Of a DNA stretch of 10,724 bases, positions 1 through 5,615 are shown one piece after another. This stretch comes from CAYYJS01 sp964472315 (GTDB taxonomy: Bacteria; Verrucomicrobiota; Kiritimatiellia; UBA8416), in NCBI GenBank assembly GCA_964472315.1, contig CAYYJS010000079.1, positions 1-10,724 on the forward strand. Direction: 5' to 3'. The translations under genes and the position numbers were made by a program. The notes below the pieces were generated by a model that saw only the letters and a list, made by a program, of their open reading frames with translations, was not told the DNA's origin and ran no database searches. Every line of letters begins with the position of its first letter. The first letter of the stretch is position 1.

Positions 1-321
1 TCCGGGTGGTGTGGGAGCCTTGACGGGCGCAAGCCCGTCAAGGCGACCCGATCAGTCGGCACGGTGCGCTATCCGCGCCTTGTGGCGCGAGACGCCGACT
101 GCGCGGCCCGGTTGAAGGAACGCACGTTGACGAAGCTCTACAACGAGCGCCCGCCATGGCTTGCCGACTGTCACGCCCGGCTTGACGCTGCGGTCGCCGT
201 TGCCTACGGCTGGCCCATTCGGCAGGCTCAGGGCAAGCCCGCCGATCTGACAGACGATGAGATCCTTGAACGGCTCTTGGCTCTAAACCAAGCGGCGGCC
301 GCCGTTTCGCCCGACTCCTGA
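1..321 (+). CDS. C-terminal end of a class I SAM-dependent DNA methyltransferase (5' end outside window)
   Basis: The reading frame is open from the first base to the TGA at 319-321, so the gene begins upstream of the window. The visible part resembles the extreme C-terminus of large COG1002-type (MmeI/type IIG-like) DNA methyltransferases: a GTVRYPRLV segment, then RTLTKLYNERPPWL, a LDAAVAVAYGWP helix and a final DLTDDEILERLLALN helix. The catalytic SAM-binding and NPPY motifs would lie upstream and are not seen, so activity cannot be judged. Two oddities suggest insertion or decay. A perfect hairpin lies in frame at 17-44, and eight extra residues (IRQAQGKP) interrupt the usual GWP-ADL junction. 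The GTG at 64 has no ribosome binding site and is probably not a real start. Family assignment comes from memory of C-terminal motifs. It could be a pseudogene tail or an intact gene. Confidence 0.6.
   Translation, partial: SGWCGSLDGRKPVKATRSVGTVRYPRLVARDADCAARLKERTLTKLYNERPPWLADCHARLDAAVAVAYGWPIRQAQGKPADLTDDEILERLLALNQAAAAVSPDS
17..44. repeat. Perfect 12-bp inverted repeat with GCAA tetraloop
   Basis: The arm gccttgacgggc is followed by gcaa and the exact reverse complement gcccgtcaaggc. No T-tract follows on either strand, so it is not a canonical intrinsic terminator. It lies within the open frame of the methyltransferase end, just before the conserved GTVRYPRL segment. A REP-like dispersed palindrome is the likeliest reading. 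The copy number in the genome is unknown. Confidence 0.6.
214..240 (+). repeat. In-frame insertion of a short dispersed repeat (GGCAGGCTCAGGGCAAGC type)
   Basis: Eight codons at 217-240, encoding IRQAQGKP, separate the GWP and ADLTDDEIL segments that are normally adjacent in this methyltransferase family. The DNA core ttcggcaggctcagggcaag matches a short dispersed element that I recall being inserted, often in frame, in protein genes of many high-GC bacteria. It is recognisable there by peptides such as RQAQGKP or, on the other strand, ACPEPVEG-like strings. A ccc triplet borders the insert on both sides (214-216 and 238-240), as a small target duplication would leave. The identification rests on recall and on one copy in this window. 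Confidence 0.55.
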
Positions 322-416
322 AGCGGTACGCGGAAGTGCACGCTGCGAGCCCTACCCGACACGGCGGGTTCGATGCTGTTGTCACATCCCGAACGCGACT
401 TGCCCGGTGCTATCAT

Positions 417-444
417 GCACCGCCGGCAAGCACCGCCGGCAAGC
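417..444. repeat. 13-bp tandem duplication in the convergent intergenic region
   Basis: The unit gcaccgccggcaa occurs twice head to tail, and the following bases continue the match. It sits in the 227-bp stretch (322-548) between the methyltransferase stop and the dapB stop. I can support no gene, terminator or RNA in that stretch. It may be a simple slippage product. Confidence 0.5.
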
Positions 445-548
445 ATCGCCGCCTTGACCGTCCGCCATGTCTCCCCGGTCATGCCTTCGACCAGTTCCCG
501 CGCCCATGCCGGCAAGGGCTCGCGGTGGGCATCATGCGCCGGGAGCGC

Positions 549-1352
549 TCAGCGCAGGCCGAGTACATCCTGCATGTCGTAGAGACGCGGCTTGCGTGTC
601 ACCACCCAGGTGGCGGCGCGCAGGGCGCCGAGGGCGAAGCAGTCCCGGTTCCATGCCTGGTGGCGGAAGGAGACGGTTTCGGCGGCGCTGCCGAACGTCA
701 CGGTGTGATCGCCGACGACTTCGCCGCGGCGGAACGAGCGGATCACGATTTTGGAGGTGTCCGCGATGCCGTCGCGTCCCTCCTCGTCGTGCACGTAGAC
801 GGACTCGAAGGGCACGCCGGCGCCCTCGGCGACCTTTTCGCCGAGACGCAGGGCCGTTCCGCTCGGCGCATCCTTCTTGTGGATGTGATGGACATCCTCG
901 ACCGATACCGCGTAGTCGGGACCGAGCACCTGCGCCGCCTTGCGGACCATCGCGAACAGCAGATTGACGCCGAGACTCATATTCGGCGCCCAGACGATCG
1001 GCACGCGGTCGGCCGCCGCCGAAACGATCGCCTTCTCCTCGGGTGTCAAACCCGTGGTGCCGATCACGACGGCGCGCCGATTCGCCGCGGCGAGCTGCGC
1101 ATGGCCGGGCACCGCCTGCTGGTATGTGAAGTCGATCAGCACGTCGGCCCGCTCCAGCGCCGCGGCGAGGTCGGCGGTGACAGGCACGCCGAGCGGGGCC
1201 ACGCCCGCCACCGCGCCCGCGTCGCGGCCAAGCGCCGCGTGCCCCTCGATCTCGATGGCGGCGGCCAATTCGGTGGCCGTCGACTGCGCGCAGCAGCGGA
1301 TCAACGTCTGCCCCATGCGTCCGGCGGCGCCCGCGATAACGACTCGTGTCAT
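549..1352 (-). CDS. dapB: 4-hydroxy-tetrahydrodipicolinate reductase DapB
   Basis: Cytosolic NAD(P)H-dependent reductase that converts hydroxy-tetrahydrodipicolinate to tetrahydrodipicolinate, the second committed step of diaminopimelate and lysine synthesis. The 267-residue protein matches the usual family length. An N-terminal Rossmann fold opens with the dinucleotide loop GAAGRMGQ (residues 8-15). IDFT is at 73-76 and GTTG at 98-101, and PNMSLGVN at 123-130 is the conserved active-site stretch. H155-H156 with K159 and DAPSGTA (161-167) form the catalytic and substrate-binding signature; H155 and K159 correspond to E. coli H159 and K163. The C-terminus LYDMQDVLGL is typical. I chose the ATG at 1352 (MTRVVIAG) because homologues start there. 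An in-frame ATG at 1364 directly abuts a GGAAGG and is a less likely start. The gene lies 28 bp after dapA and is almost surely co-transcribed with it. Confidence 0.96.
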   Translation of the reverse strand: MTRVVIAGAAGRMGQTLIRCCAQSTATELAAAIEIEGHAALGRDAGAVAGVAPLGVPVTADLAAALERADVLIDFTYQQAVPGHAQLAAANRRAVVIGTTGLTPEEKAIVSAAADRVPIVWAPNMSLGVNLLFAMVRKAAQVLGPDYAVSVEDVHHIHKKDAPSGTALRLGEKVAEGAGVPFESVYVHDEEGRDGIADTSKIVIRSFRRGEVVGDHTVTFGSAAETVSFRHQAWNRDCFALGALRAATWVVTRKPRLYDMQDVLGLR

Positions 1353-1380
1353 GTCTTCGGCCATCCTTCCCGTACGTGTG

Positions 1381-2247
1381 TCACACCAATCCAAGCGCGG
1401 CGAGCGTCTTGCGCAGCCGTGCCTTCACGCCCGCGTCGGTCGGACACAACGGCAACCGGTAGACCTCGTCAATCAGTCCCATCATGGCCATGGCCGCCTT
1501 GACGGGGACCGGGTTGGTATCGATAAACAGGTCCGTGAACAGGTCGAACAGCCGCTCGTGCGCCCGCCGTGCGGCGTCCCAGTCGCCGACCGCCGCGAGC
1601 CGCACCATGTCGACCACTTCGCGCGGCACCACGTTCGAAGCCACGCTGACGACGCCGGTGGCGCCGAGGACCATCATCGGCAGCGTCAGGCTATCGTCGC
1701 CGCACAGGATCGCGATGTCGCAGGCGGCGCGTATCGGCGTGATGCGGTCGACGGTACCGGCGGCCTCTTTGATGGCGACGATCACGGGGTGCCTGGCCAG
1801 CTCGATCACCGTCGGCACGTCGATGGCGCGCCCCGTGCGCCCGGGCACATTGTACAGCACGACCGGCAGTCCGAGGTCCGCGATCGTGCTGAAATGCCGG
1901 ATCAAGCCCGTCTGGCTCGGGCGGTTGTAGTAGGGCGTGACCTGCAACGTCGCGTCCGCGCCCGCATGCTTGGCGTGTTCGGTCAGTTCGAGGGCTTCGG
2001 CCGTGGAATTCGCGCCCGTGCCGGCGACGACACGCATCCTTCCGCCGGCGGCTTCGACCGCGACCTCGATCACGCGGTTGTGCTCGTCGATGGACAGCGT
2101 GGGCGATTCGCCCGTGGTTCCGACCGGAACGATCCCGTCGACGCCACCCGCGGCCTGCAGGTCGATCAGCGCGCGGAACTTCCCGTAGTCGACGCCACCG
2201 TCGGTATTGAACGGTGTGACAATGGCCGTATAGACACCCTTTAGCAT
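1381..2247 (-). CDS. dapA: 4-hydroxy-tetrahydrodipicolinate synthase DapA
   Basis: Class I aldolase of the DapA/NAL family. It condenses pyruvate with aspartate-4-semialdehyde in the cytosol, the entry step of the diaminopimelate pathway, and supplies the substrate for DapB encoded next. The 288 residues form a single TIM barrel. The Schiff-base lysine is K160 in VAIKEAAG. The substrate loop VGTTGES (42-48) contains the T44/T45 pair. TPYYNRP (104-110) contributes the Y106/Y107 pair, YNVPGRTG (132-139) supplies Y132 and R137, and a late NPVPVK motif (245-250) is present. I chose the ATG at 2247 (MLKGVYTAIVTPF), the normal family start. It has an AAAGGGG ribosome binding site 8 nt upstream. A longer frame reaching 2337 would run through the likely promoter. 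Confidence 0.97.
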   Translation of the reverse strand: MLKGVYTAIVTPFNTDGGVDYGKFRALIDLQAAGGVDGIVPVGTTGESPTLSIDEHNRVIEVAVEAAGGRMRVVAGTGANSTAEALELTEHAKHAGADATLQVTPYYNRPSQTGLIRHFSTIADLGLPVVLYNVPGRTGRAIDVPTVIELARHPVIVAIKEAAGTVDRITPIRAACDIAILCGDDSLTLPMMVLGATGVVSVASNVVPREVVDMVRLAAVGDWDAARRAHERLFDLFTDLFIDTNPVPVKAAMAMMGLIDEVYRLPLCPTDAGVKARLRKTLAALGLV

Positions 2248-2255
2248 GACGGAAT

Positions 2256-2262
2256 CCCCTTT
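2256..2262 (-). promoter_or_regulatory. Ribosome binding site of dapA
   Basis: The minus strand reads AAAGGGG, followed by 8 nt and then the ATG at 2247. This supports the internal start over the longer open frame. The same string AAGGGGATTCCG recurs before the leader ORF at 5544. Confidence 0.6.
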
Positions 2263-2281
2263 GTTCGATGCACTTTGAAAA

Positions 2282-2310
2282 GGGTTACCACAAGGCGCCG
2301 ACAGTGTCAA
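2282..2310 (-). promoter_or_regulatory. Putative sigma70-type promoter of dapA-dapB
   Basis: Reading the minus strand, a perfect TTGACA (2310-2305) is separated by 17 bp from TAACCC (2287-2282). The -10 box is poor (only TA in the first two positions is consensus). The position, about 35-65 bp upstream of the dapA start with a ribosome binding site in between, fits a promoter. No operator or lysine riboswitch structure was recognised. Confidence 0.4.
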
Positions 2311-2373
2311 CTGACCCACTCGAACGAGAGCGTACATTCGGGAGAGGGGTGGCGCGGATGATGGAAGGCGACG

Positions 2374-2727
2374 CTAGTCGGATTCCTGCACGGCGATCTG
2401 CCACTCTGTCGTGAGCCAGTCGAGCAGATCCGTGCGCGGATGGACGGAGGGCGCGGCCATGCTCTCCTCCATGATGGCGCCGTAGATCAGATCGCGCGCG
2501 CCGCGATCGCGGATGGTCGCGAGGAACTCCAGCAGGCACGTTTCGTCCTTGAAGCGTTCGTTCACTTCGTCGAGAAGCTCGCGGTAGAGCGCATCGCCGA
2601 AGGCCTCGGCCACCTGGCCGATCTCCTCCGCTTCGCCCTCCTCGATGGCGTTGTCCGACATGGCGAACAACTTGAGGAGCGCCACGAGTGCCAGCTTCTG
2701 TTCATGTCCGAGATCGTTCAGCGTCAT
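2374..2727 (-). CDS. Small acidic helical protein, possibly TerB-like
   Basis: A 117-residue soluble protein with no signal peptide or membrane segment. It is rich in Glu and Asp and predicted almost wholly helical. The first half (about residues 8-45: EQKLALVALLKLFAMSD, then AIEEGEAEEI) recalls the TerB-like pattern of a helix followed by an acidic SD/EEGE turn. The later part (RGARDLIYGAIMEESM, then LLDWLTTEW) also resembles small uncharacterised proteins of this kind. The ATG at 2727 has a GGAGG five bases upstream, so translation is credible. It lies 126 bp upstream of dapA and 206 bp downstream of ung, both on the same strand. It may be read from its own promoter or through from ung. The function is unknown, and the TerB resemblance is tentative. 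Confidence 0.7.
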   Translation of the reverse strand: MTLNDLGHEQKLALVALLKLFAMSDNAIEEGEAEEIGQVAEAFGDALYRELLDEVNERFKDETCLLEFLATIRDRGARDLIYGAIMEESMAAPSVHPRTDLLDWLTTEWQIAVQESD

Positions 2728-2933
2728 CTATGCCTCCATCGTGGGTTGAGCGTTCCGTCAAAAAGGATACGGCATGCGCACCCGACGCAGGCCATGTTCC
2801 TCACCCGTCTCATCGGGGCGAAGTGTAGTGCCGGACATGGAGCGCCGCAACCCATTTCCATACGTTCCGCGTTCGGGACGTCGCCGTGCATGTGCGCCAT
2901 GGCCCCGTCGCGGCGCGCGGCGCCGCCGCCGGG

Positions 2934-3644
2934 TCAGCCCCAGCGAACCGGGGGTTGGCCGCGTGTCGCGAGGTGCGCGTTGACGCGGGAGAACGCCCGG
3001 CAGCCGAAGAAGCCGCGATGGGCCGACAGCGGGGACGGGTGGGCGGCTGCGAGCACGAGGTGGCGCGTCGGGTCGATCAGCGGCAGGCGCGCCTGGGCGT
3101 GGTTGCCCCAGAGCAGGAAGGCGAGGCCGTCATGGTGTTCGGCCAGCGCCCGCACCAAACCGTCGGTGACCGCGGTCCAGCCGATCCGCGCGTGCGCGCC
3201 GGGGCGGCCCTCGACCACGGTCAGGCTTGTATTCAGCAACAGCACCCCCTGGCGCGCCCACGGCGTCAGGTCCGTCGCGAGGTGCCGCGGTGCGCCGCCA
3301 TGGACGTCGTCGCGCAGTTCGCGGAGAATGTTGCGCAGCGAAGGCGGCGGCGGCACGCCCTCGGGCACGGAGAATGCCAGCCCGTGCGCCTGACCGGGGC
3401 CATGATACGGGTCCTGGCCCAGGATGACCACGCGCACCCGCTCGAACGGCGTATGGACCAGGGCGCGGAAGACATCCCGCGCGGCGGGATACACGGTCTC
3501 CATCCGGCGTGCGGCGGCCACGGCATCCATCACCTCGGCAAACCGGGGCGACGCGAAGACGGGGACCTGCCGGCGCCAGTCTTCGGGCACGCCGCCGGCG
3601 TCGGCCGCCGCGTTTCCCGCGAAGAGGTCGGGCCCGGCGATCAT
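2934..3644 (-). CDS. ung: Family 1 uracil-DNA glycosylase
   Basis: Monofunctional DNA glycosylase that removes uracil arising from cytosine deamination or dUTP incorporation, starting base excision repair. The 236 residues are close to the usual 220-230. The signature GQDPYHGPGQAHG (from residue 76) holds the water-activating D78 and Y80. LLLNTSLTV (135-143) carries N138, which reads uracil. LLWGNHAQ is at 177-184, and HPSPLSAHRGFFG (from 202) is the DNA-intercalating loop with the catalytic H202. The ATG at 3644 has a GGAG five bases upstream. Its ATG overlaps the TGA of the preceding beta-helix gene as ATGA, implying translational coupling. A longer in-frame extension to 3785 only shadows the upstream gene. 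Confidence 0.96.
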   Translation of the reverse strand: MIAGPDLFAGNAAADAGGVPEDWRRQVPVFASPRFAEVMDAVAAARRMETVYPAARDVFRALVHTPFERVRVVILGQDPYHGPGQAHGLAFSVPEGVPPPPSLRNILRELRDDVHGGAPRHLATDLTPWARQGVLLLNTSLTVVEGRPGAHARIGWTAVTDGLVRALAEHHDGLAFLLWGNHAQARLPLIDPTRHLVLAAAHPSPLSAHRGFFGCRAFSRVNAHLATRGQPPVRWG

Positions 3645-5422
3645 GCCGGCTCCGCCATCCAGGCGGCGACATCGAACGGCGCCGACAGATCCCAGATGGC
3701 GGTTCGCTCGGTTCCGTCCACGGTCACCCGGACGGTCACCGCCGTGCGCGCGTCGTCGGTCGATACCTGGACGGCGGCGGCGCATCCGTGCGTGTCGAAG
3801 GCGTGGAACCGTTGCCAGGCGGCGAGGTCGAGCCGTTCCTCGGGGTTCTGCAGGCGCCAGGCGCCGGCCGGGAACGCGCCGTAGATATTGCCGTCGGCGT
3901 CATTATCGTCGTTCGGCAGCATCACGGCCAGCGCGCCCTGGGTGACGATGTTGCCGTCGACGCGGTTGCGGCGGCCCGTGGCGCTGCGCGTCATGACCGT
4001 GCGTTCGAGCCACCCGCGGTTGATGAAGATGCCGCCGCCGGCCGTGCGGGCCACCAGGTTATGCCGCACCTCCACGCACTCGGATTCCTGCGCGAAGATG
4101 CCGTGCCCGCCGCCATGGGCGCGTCGCGCGTCGGCGCCGATATCGAGAACCAGATTGCCGTCCACGAGATTGGGCTCGAAGGAGGCTTCGACGAAAATCG
4201 CGCCGACCATGGTCGCCCGGCACCCGAGCACGGCGTTGGCGCAGACCCGTGTGTTCGCGTTCTGCCAGTCGATCCAGATGCCGCACCCGTACCCGTTGTC
4301 CCGGATGCGGTTGTGGCGGACAAGGCAGTTGCGCGCGAGGTGGATCTTGATGGCCGCGTTCTCGTACAGGCTTTCGACGTTGTGCCAGCCGGTGCGGTCC
4401 AGGGCGTTGTGTTCGATGAGCGTGCTTTCGAGGTTGCGGTGGCCCGCCGGGAGCCCGCAGATGCCGCAGATGCCGCAGTCGGTCACGTGGTTATGCCGGA
4501 TCAGATGGTGGCCGACCGCGGTCGGCCCCGACGTACGGTGGGGACTCTGATCGGCCACGTCGATACCGATGGCATTGGCCCAGGAGACGCGGTTGCGCTC
4601 GATGATCCAATGATGCCCGCCATTGGCGCCGATCAGGCCGCGCTGCGGCGCCGGAAACCCGTTGCCGGCTTTCTCGAAAGTCAGTCCGCGCACGCGGATG
4701 TAGCCCAGCCCGCGCACGGCGGGGGCGAACGCTTGTTCGCGCGCCGTGAACTCCAACCGGTGGTCGCGCGGGTCGCCATCGTCGGCCAGCCGGAAATGCA
4801 GGATCAGCCCATCGTCCTCGACCCAGACCGTGCCCGGCGCTTCCCACACCTGCCAGGGCTGCGCGACCTGCCGCAGCGGCAGGCCGTCGACAAAAAGCAG
4901 CCCGCGGCGCAGCATGTAGGCGGGATCCTTGGCGTCCTTCTCGCGGGCGAAGTAGGTGCTGGGCTCGTTGACCATGCCGAAGGGGTTGTAGCCCGCGAAG
5001 GCCGAAGACGGCAGGGCGCCCTGCCAGACGCGCGGCGGCGCGGGCGGGATGGGGCGGGTGACGCCGCGCGTTGCCCAGCCCTCCGAGGGCCGCCAGTCGG
5101 CTTCCCACGGTTCCGCGCCGCTGACGATCGCCATTTCGCCCGCGACGGCTTCGTAGCCGATCATGGCATCGGGCCCGGTGCCGCCGCGTGCCGGTCGTAC
5201 GCATTCGCGATAGACGCCGGCATGGATCAGGACGCAGTCTCCGGCTTCGGCCAGAGCGGCTGCGCGCCCGATCGTGCGGAAGGGCGCGTCAGCCGTGCCG
5301 GCGTTGTCGTCGCTGGCCCGCGGCGCCTGACCGTCCACGTGCCACGTCCGTCCGAAAGTCGTGGTGCATGCCCAGAAATCGAACCGCGTGCCGTCGGGAA
5401 GAAGGTCGAAATCGGTTGCCAT
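3641..5422 (-). CDS. Right-handed parallel beta-helix repeat protein (probable polysaccharide-active enzyme)
   Basis: A 593-residue protein. Residues 27-80 (WHVDG, DDNAGTADAPFRTIGRAA, HAGVYRECVRPARGG) form a DUF1565-like opening typical of pectate-lyase-fold proteins. Residues 90-235 insert a beta-rich region, and about 238-515 form the helix. Rungs repeat around Asn turns: HHWIIERNRVS, HHLIRHNHVTDCG, STLIEHNALD, CLVRHNRIRDNGYGCGIWID, VEVRHNLVARTAGGGIFINRG. Such proteins are usually polysaccharide lyases, hydrolases or epimerases, but I cannot assign substrate or catalytic residues. No signal peptide is visible. Start choice is uncertain: homologues as I recall them begin near FDLLPDG, favouring the ATG at 5422. 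The in-frame GTG at 5473 has the better ribosome binding site (AAAGGGG, 6 nt), and an ATG at 5440 is also possible. It is divergent from the glycosidase gene and overlaps ung by 4 bp. Confidence 0.85.
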   Translation of the reverse strand: MATDFDLLPDGTRFDFWACTTTFGRTWHVDGQAPRASDDNAGTADAPFRTIGRAAALAEAGDCVLIHAGVYRECVRPARGGTGPDAMIGYEAVAGEMAIVSGAEPWEADWRPSEGWATRGVTRPIPPAPPRVWQGALPSSAFAGYNPFGMVNEPSTYFAREKDAKDPAYMLRRGLLFVDGLPLRQVAQPWQVWEAPGTVWVEDDGLILHFRLADDGDPRDHRLEFTAREQAFAPAVRGLGYIRVRGLTFEKAGNGFPAPQRGLIGANGGHHWIIERNRVSWANAIGIDVADQSPHRTSGPTAVGHHLIRHNHVTDCGICGICGLPAGHRNLESTLIEHNALDRTGWHNVESLYENAAIKIHLARNCLVRHNRIRDNGYGCGIWIDWQNANTRVCANAVLGCRATMVGAIFVEASFEPNLVDGNLVLDIGADARRAHGGGHGIFAQESECVEVRHNLVARTAGGGIFINRGWLERTVMTRSATGRRNRVDGNIVTQGALAVMLPNDDNDADGNIYGAFPAGAWRLQNPEERLDLAAWQRFHAFDTHGCAAAVQVSTDDARTAVTVRVTVDGTERTAIWDLSAPFDVAAWMAEPA

Positions 5423-5479
5423 GGGCGGGCATTCCAGCATAGCGGACCGCGTGCGGCAAGCCCCAAGTCGCACGATTTT

Positions 5480-5486
5480 CCCCTTT
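5480..5486 (-). promoter_or_regulatory. Possible ribosome binding site for an upstream GTG start of the beta-helix gene
   Basis: The minus strand reads AAAGGGG, then 6 nt, then a GTG at 5473. That GTG is in frame with the beta-helix protein and would add 17 residues (MRLGACRTRSAMLECPP) to the ATG 5422 product. The site is the same kind as the dapA ribosome binding site. Confidence 0.35.
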
Positions 5487-5512
5487 CCGCGTCGCACCGG
5501 ACGCGTTACAGT
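5484..5512 (+). promoter_or_regulatory. Weak candidate promoter for the leader ORF and glycosidase gene
   Basis: TACAGT (5507-5512) matches four of six bases of a -10 box. It is 17 bp downstream of TTTCCG, a poor -35 (three of six). It would start transcription about 10 nt before the AAGGGG at 5529. It lies in the divergent region, where a promoter is expected, but the sequence match alone is weak. Confidence 0.22.
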
Positions 5513-5543
5513 CGCCCAGGCATTCCAGAAGGGGATTCCGACG

Positions 5544-5615
5544 GTGGGGGACAACGAGATCGAGCCCGCGACACGCGGTATGCCGCGTATCGCTGAAAGG
5601 ACCATGCGACGATGA
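5544..5615 (+). CDS. Putative 23-residue leader ORF upstream of the glycosidase
   Basis: A GTG at 5544 is preceded by AAGGGG (5529-5534) at 9 nt spacing. It opens 23 codons (start MGDNEIEPATRG, ending TMRR) that stop at TGA 5613-5615. That stop overlaps the glycosidase ATG at 5612 as ATGA, the usual geometry of translational coupling. The glycosidase ATG itself has only an AAAGGA about 11 nt upstream, so coupling would help it. The peptide has no run of a single amino acid typical of an attenuator and no recognisable domain. It may simply be chance in high-GC DNA. Confidence 0.35.
   Translation: MGDNEIEPATRGMPRIAERTMRR

Noticed and set aside
385..420. Promoter-like ttgccc and tatcat near 401-416
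   Set aside because: The two boxes are far too close together and no plus-strand gene follows.
228..515. 95-codon minus-strand frame spanning the methyltransferase end and the intergenic region
   Set aside because: No homologous-looking motif. Part of it is simply antisense to the methyltransferase tail, and the tandem repeat accounts for some of its sequence.
1353..1394. Upstream TTG start for dapB at 1394
   Set aside because: It would overlap the dapA stop and add residues (MDWCDTRTGRMAED) not found in the family before the Rossmann strand.
336..1502. Long plus-strand open frames across dapB and dapA (336-1502 and 940-2244)
   Set aside because: They are antisense to two genes with full catalytic motifs, are rich in Arg, Ala and His as high-GC shadows are, and resemble no family.
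2248..2337. Upstream start for dapA at 2337
   Set aside because: The added 30 residues precede the normal N-terminus and cover the TTGACA promoter candidate and the ribosome binding site.
5428..5528. Direct repeat ggcattccag at 5428-5437 and 5519-5528 as a regulator site
   Set aside because: Only ten bases, one copy lies in or at the edge of the beta-helix coding sequence, and the copies are not symmetric about the divergent region.
3509..5596. 695-codon plus-strand open frame
   Set aside because: It is antisense to the beta-helix gene, whose repeats and DUF1565-like opening are clear. The frame has shadow-like composition and no recognisable domain.
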